Assembly (NCBI RefSeq): GCF_030936135.1
Contig: NC_082617.1
Location: 1,608,001 to 1,672,000, forward strand
Reading direction: 5' to 3'
DNA length: 64,000 nucleotides
DNA from: Gavia stellata
Taxonomy: Eukaryota > Chordata > Aves > Gaviiformes > Gaviidae
In this document: positions 63,862 through 64,000 of the stretch, in pieces
Layout: each line of letters opens with the position of its first letter
Position numbering within the stretch: position 1 is the first letter of the stretch
Notes under the pieces: model-generated
Databases searched by the model: none
What the model saw: the letters and a program-made list of their open reading frames with translations, nothing else
What the model was told of the DNA's origin: nothing
Made by a program: the position numbers and the translations under genes

Positions 63862-64000
63862 TGACTGGATTTCTCTCTTGAAGCAGCTAGAGCGATGGTT
63901 GTTTTTGGAGTGCAGAGCTTTGGGAGCAGCACCAGTCACGTCTCGTGTTACTAATGGGACACGGTCAGGGAGCTGGTGAGGTTTCAGCAGCTTAACAGCT

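Overview
The window looks like vertebrate, and specifically avian, nuclear DNA. It has short GT-AG introns, CpG-island promoters and three fragments of the bird-typical CR1 LINE, and its genes (NOXA1, ENTPD8, TMEM203, NDOR1) are ones I know from human 9q34.3, whose bird counterpart is a gene-dense microchromosome. Exons were called by eye from splice sites, phase and remembered protein sequences. No alignment was run.

Layout. 1-5.8 kb: a CpG island (about 4.8-5.8 kb) with a minus-strand first-exon splice donor, two phase-compatible minus-strand candidate exons near 1.0-1.6 kb that I cannot identify, and a CR1 fragment. 5.95-6.96 kb: a probable old solo LTR whose right part contains a 71-bp tandem array. 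7.24-23.1 kb: NOXA1 (+), 15 coding exons, 516 aa. 23.4-29.8 kb: ENTPD8 (-), 9 coding exons, 493 aa. 29.8-34.2 kb: the head-to-head region between two ENTPD genes, GC-rich, with a minisatellite. 34.18-40.4 kb: a second ENTPD8-family gene (+), 502 aa. 40.5-49.3 kb: a third (-), 496 aa, with a TATA-type promoter. 49.3-61.1 kb: about 12 kb with no gene I recognise, only isolated splice-like signals. 61.1-61.85 kb: TMEM203 (-), 136 aa. 62.0 kb to the end: the 5' part of NDOR1 (+), sharing a CpG island with TMEM203.

How the genes fit together. The three ENTPD genes encode cell-surface NTPDases that hydrolyse extracellular nucleotides. They are arranged -, +, - and each keeps all five apyrase conserved regions. 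The first two share nearly identical inverted blocks that include intron sequence, while other exons differ clearly, which is the mosaic expected from gene conversion. NOXA1 is the p67phox-like activator of NADPH oxidase. Unlike the human protein as I remember it, this one appears to keep a central SH3 domain. TMEM203 is an ER membrane protein, and NDOR1 is the diflavin reductase of cytosolic iron-sulfur assembly.

The most interesting observations are the converted ENTPD8 cluster, the p67phox-like architecture of bird NOXA1, a perfect 38-bp-arm GC palindrome beside the TMEM203/NDOR1 promoter, and an apparent frame break at a T6 run at the start of NDOR1.
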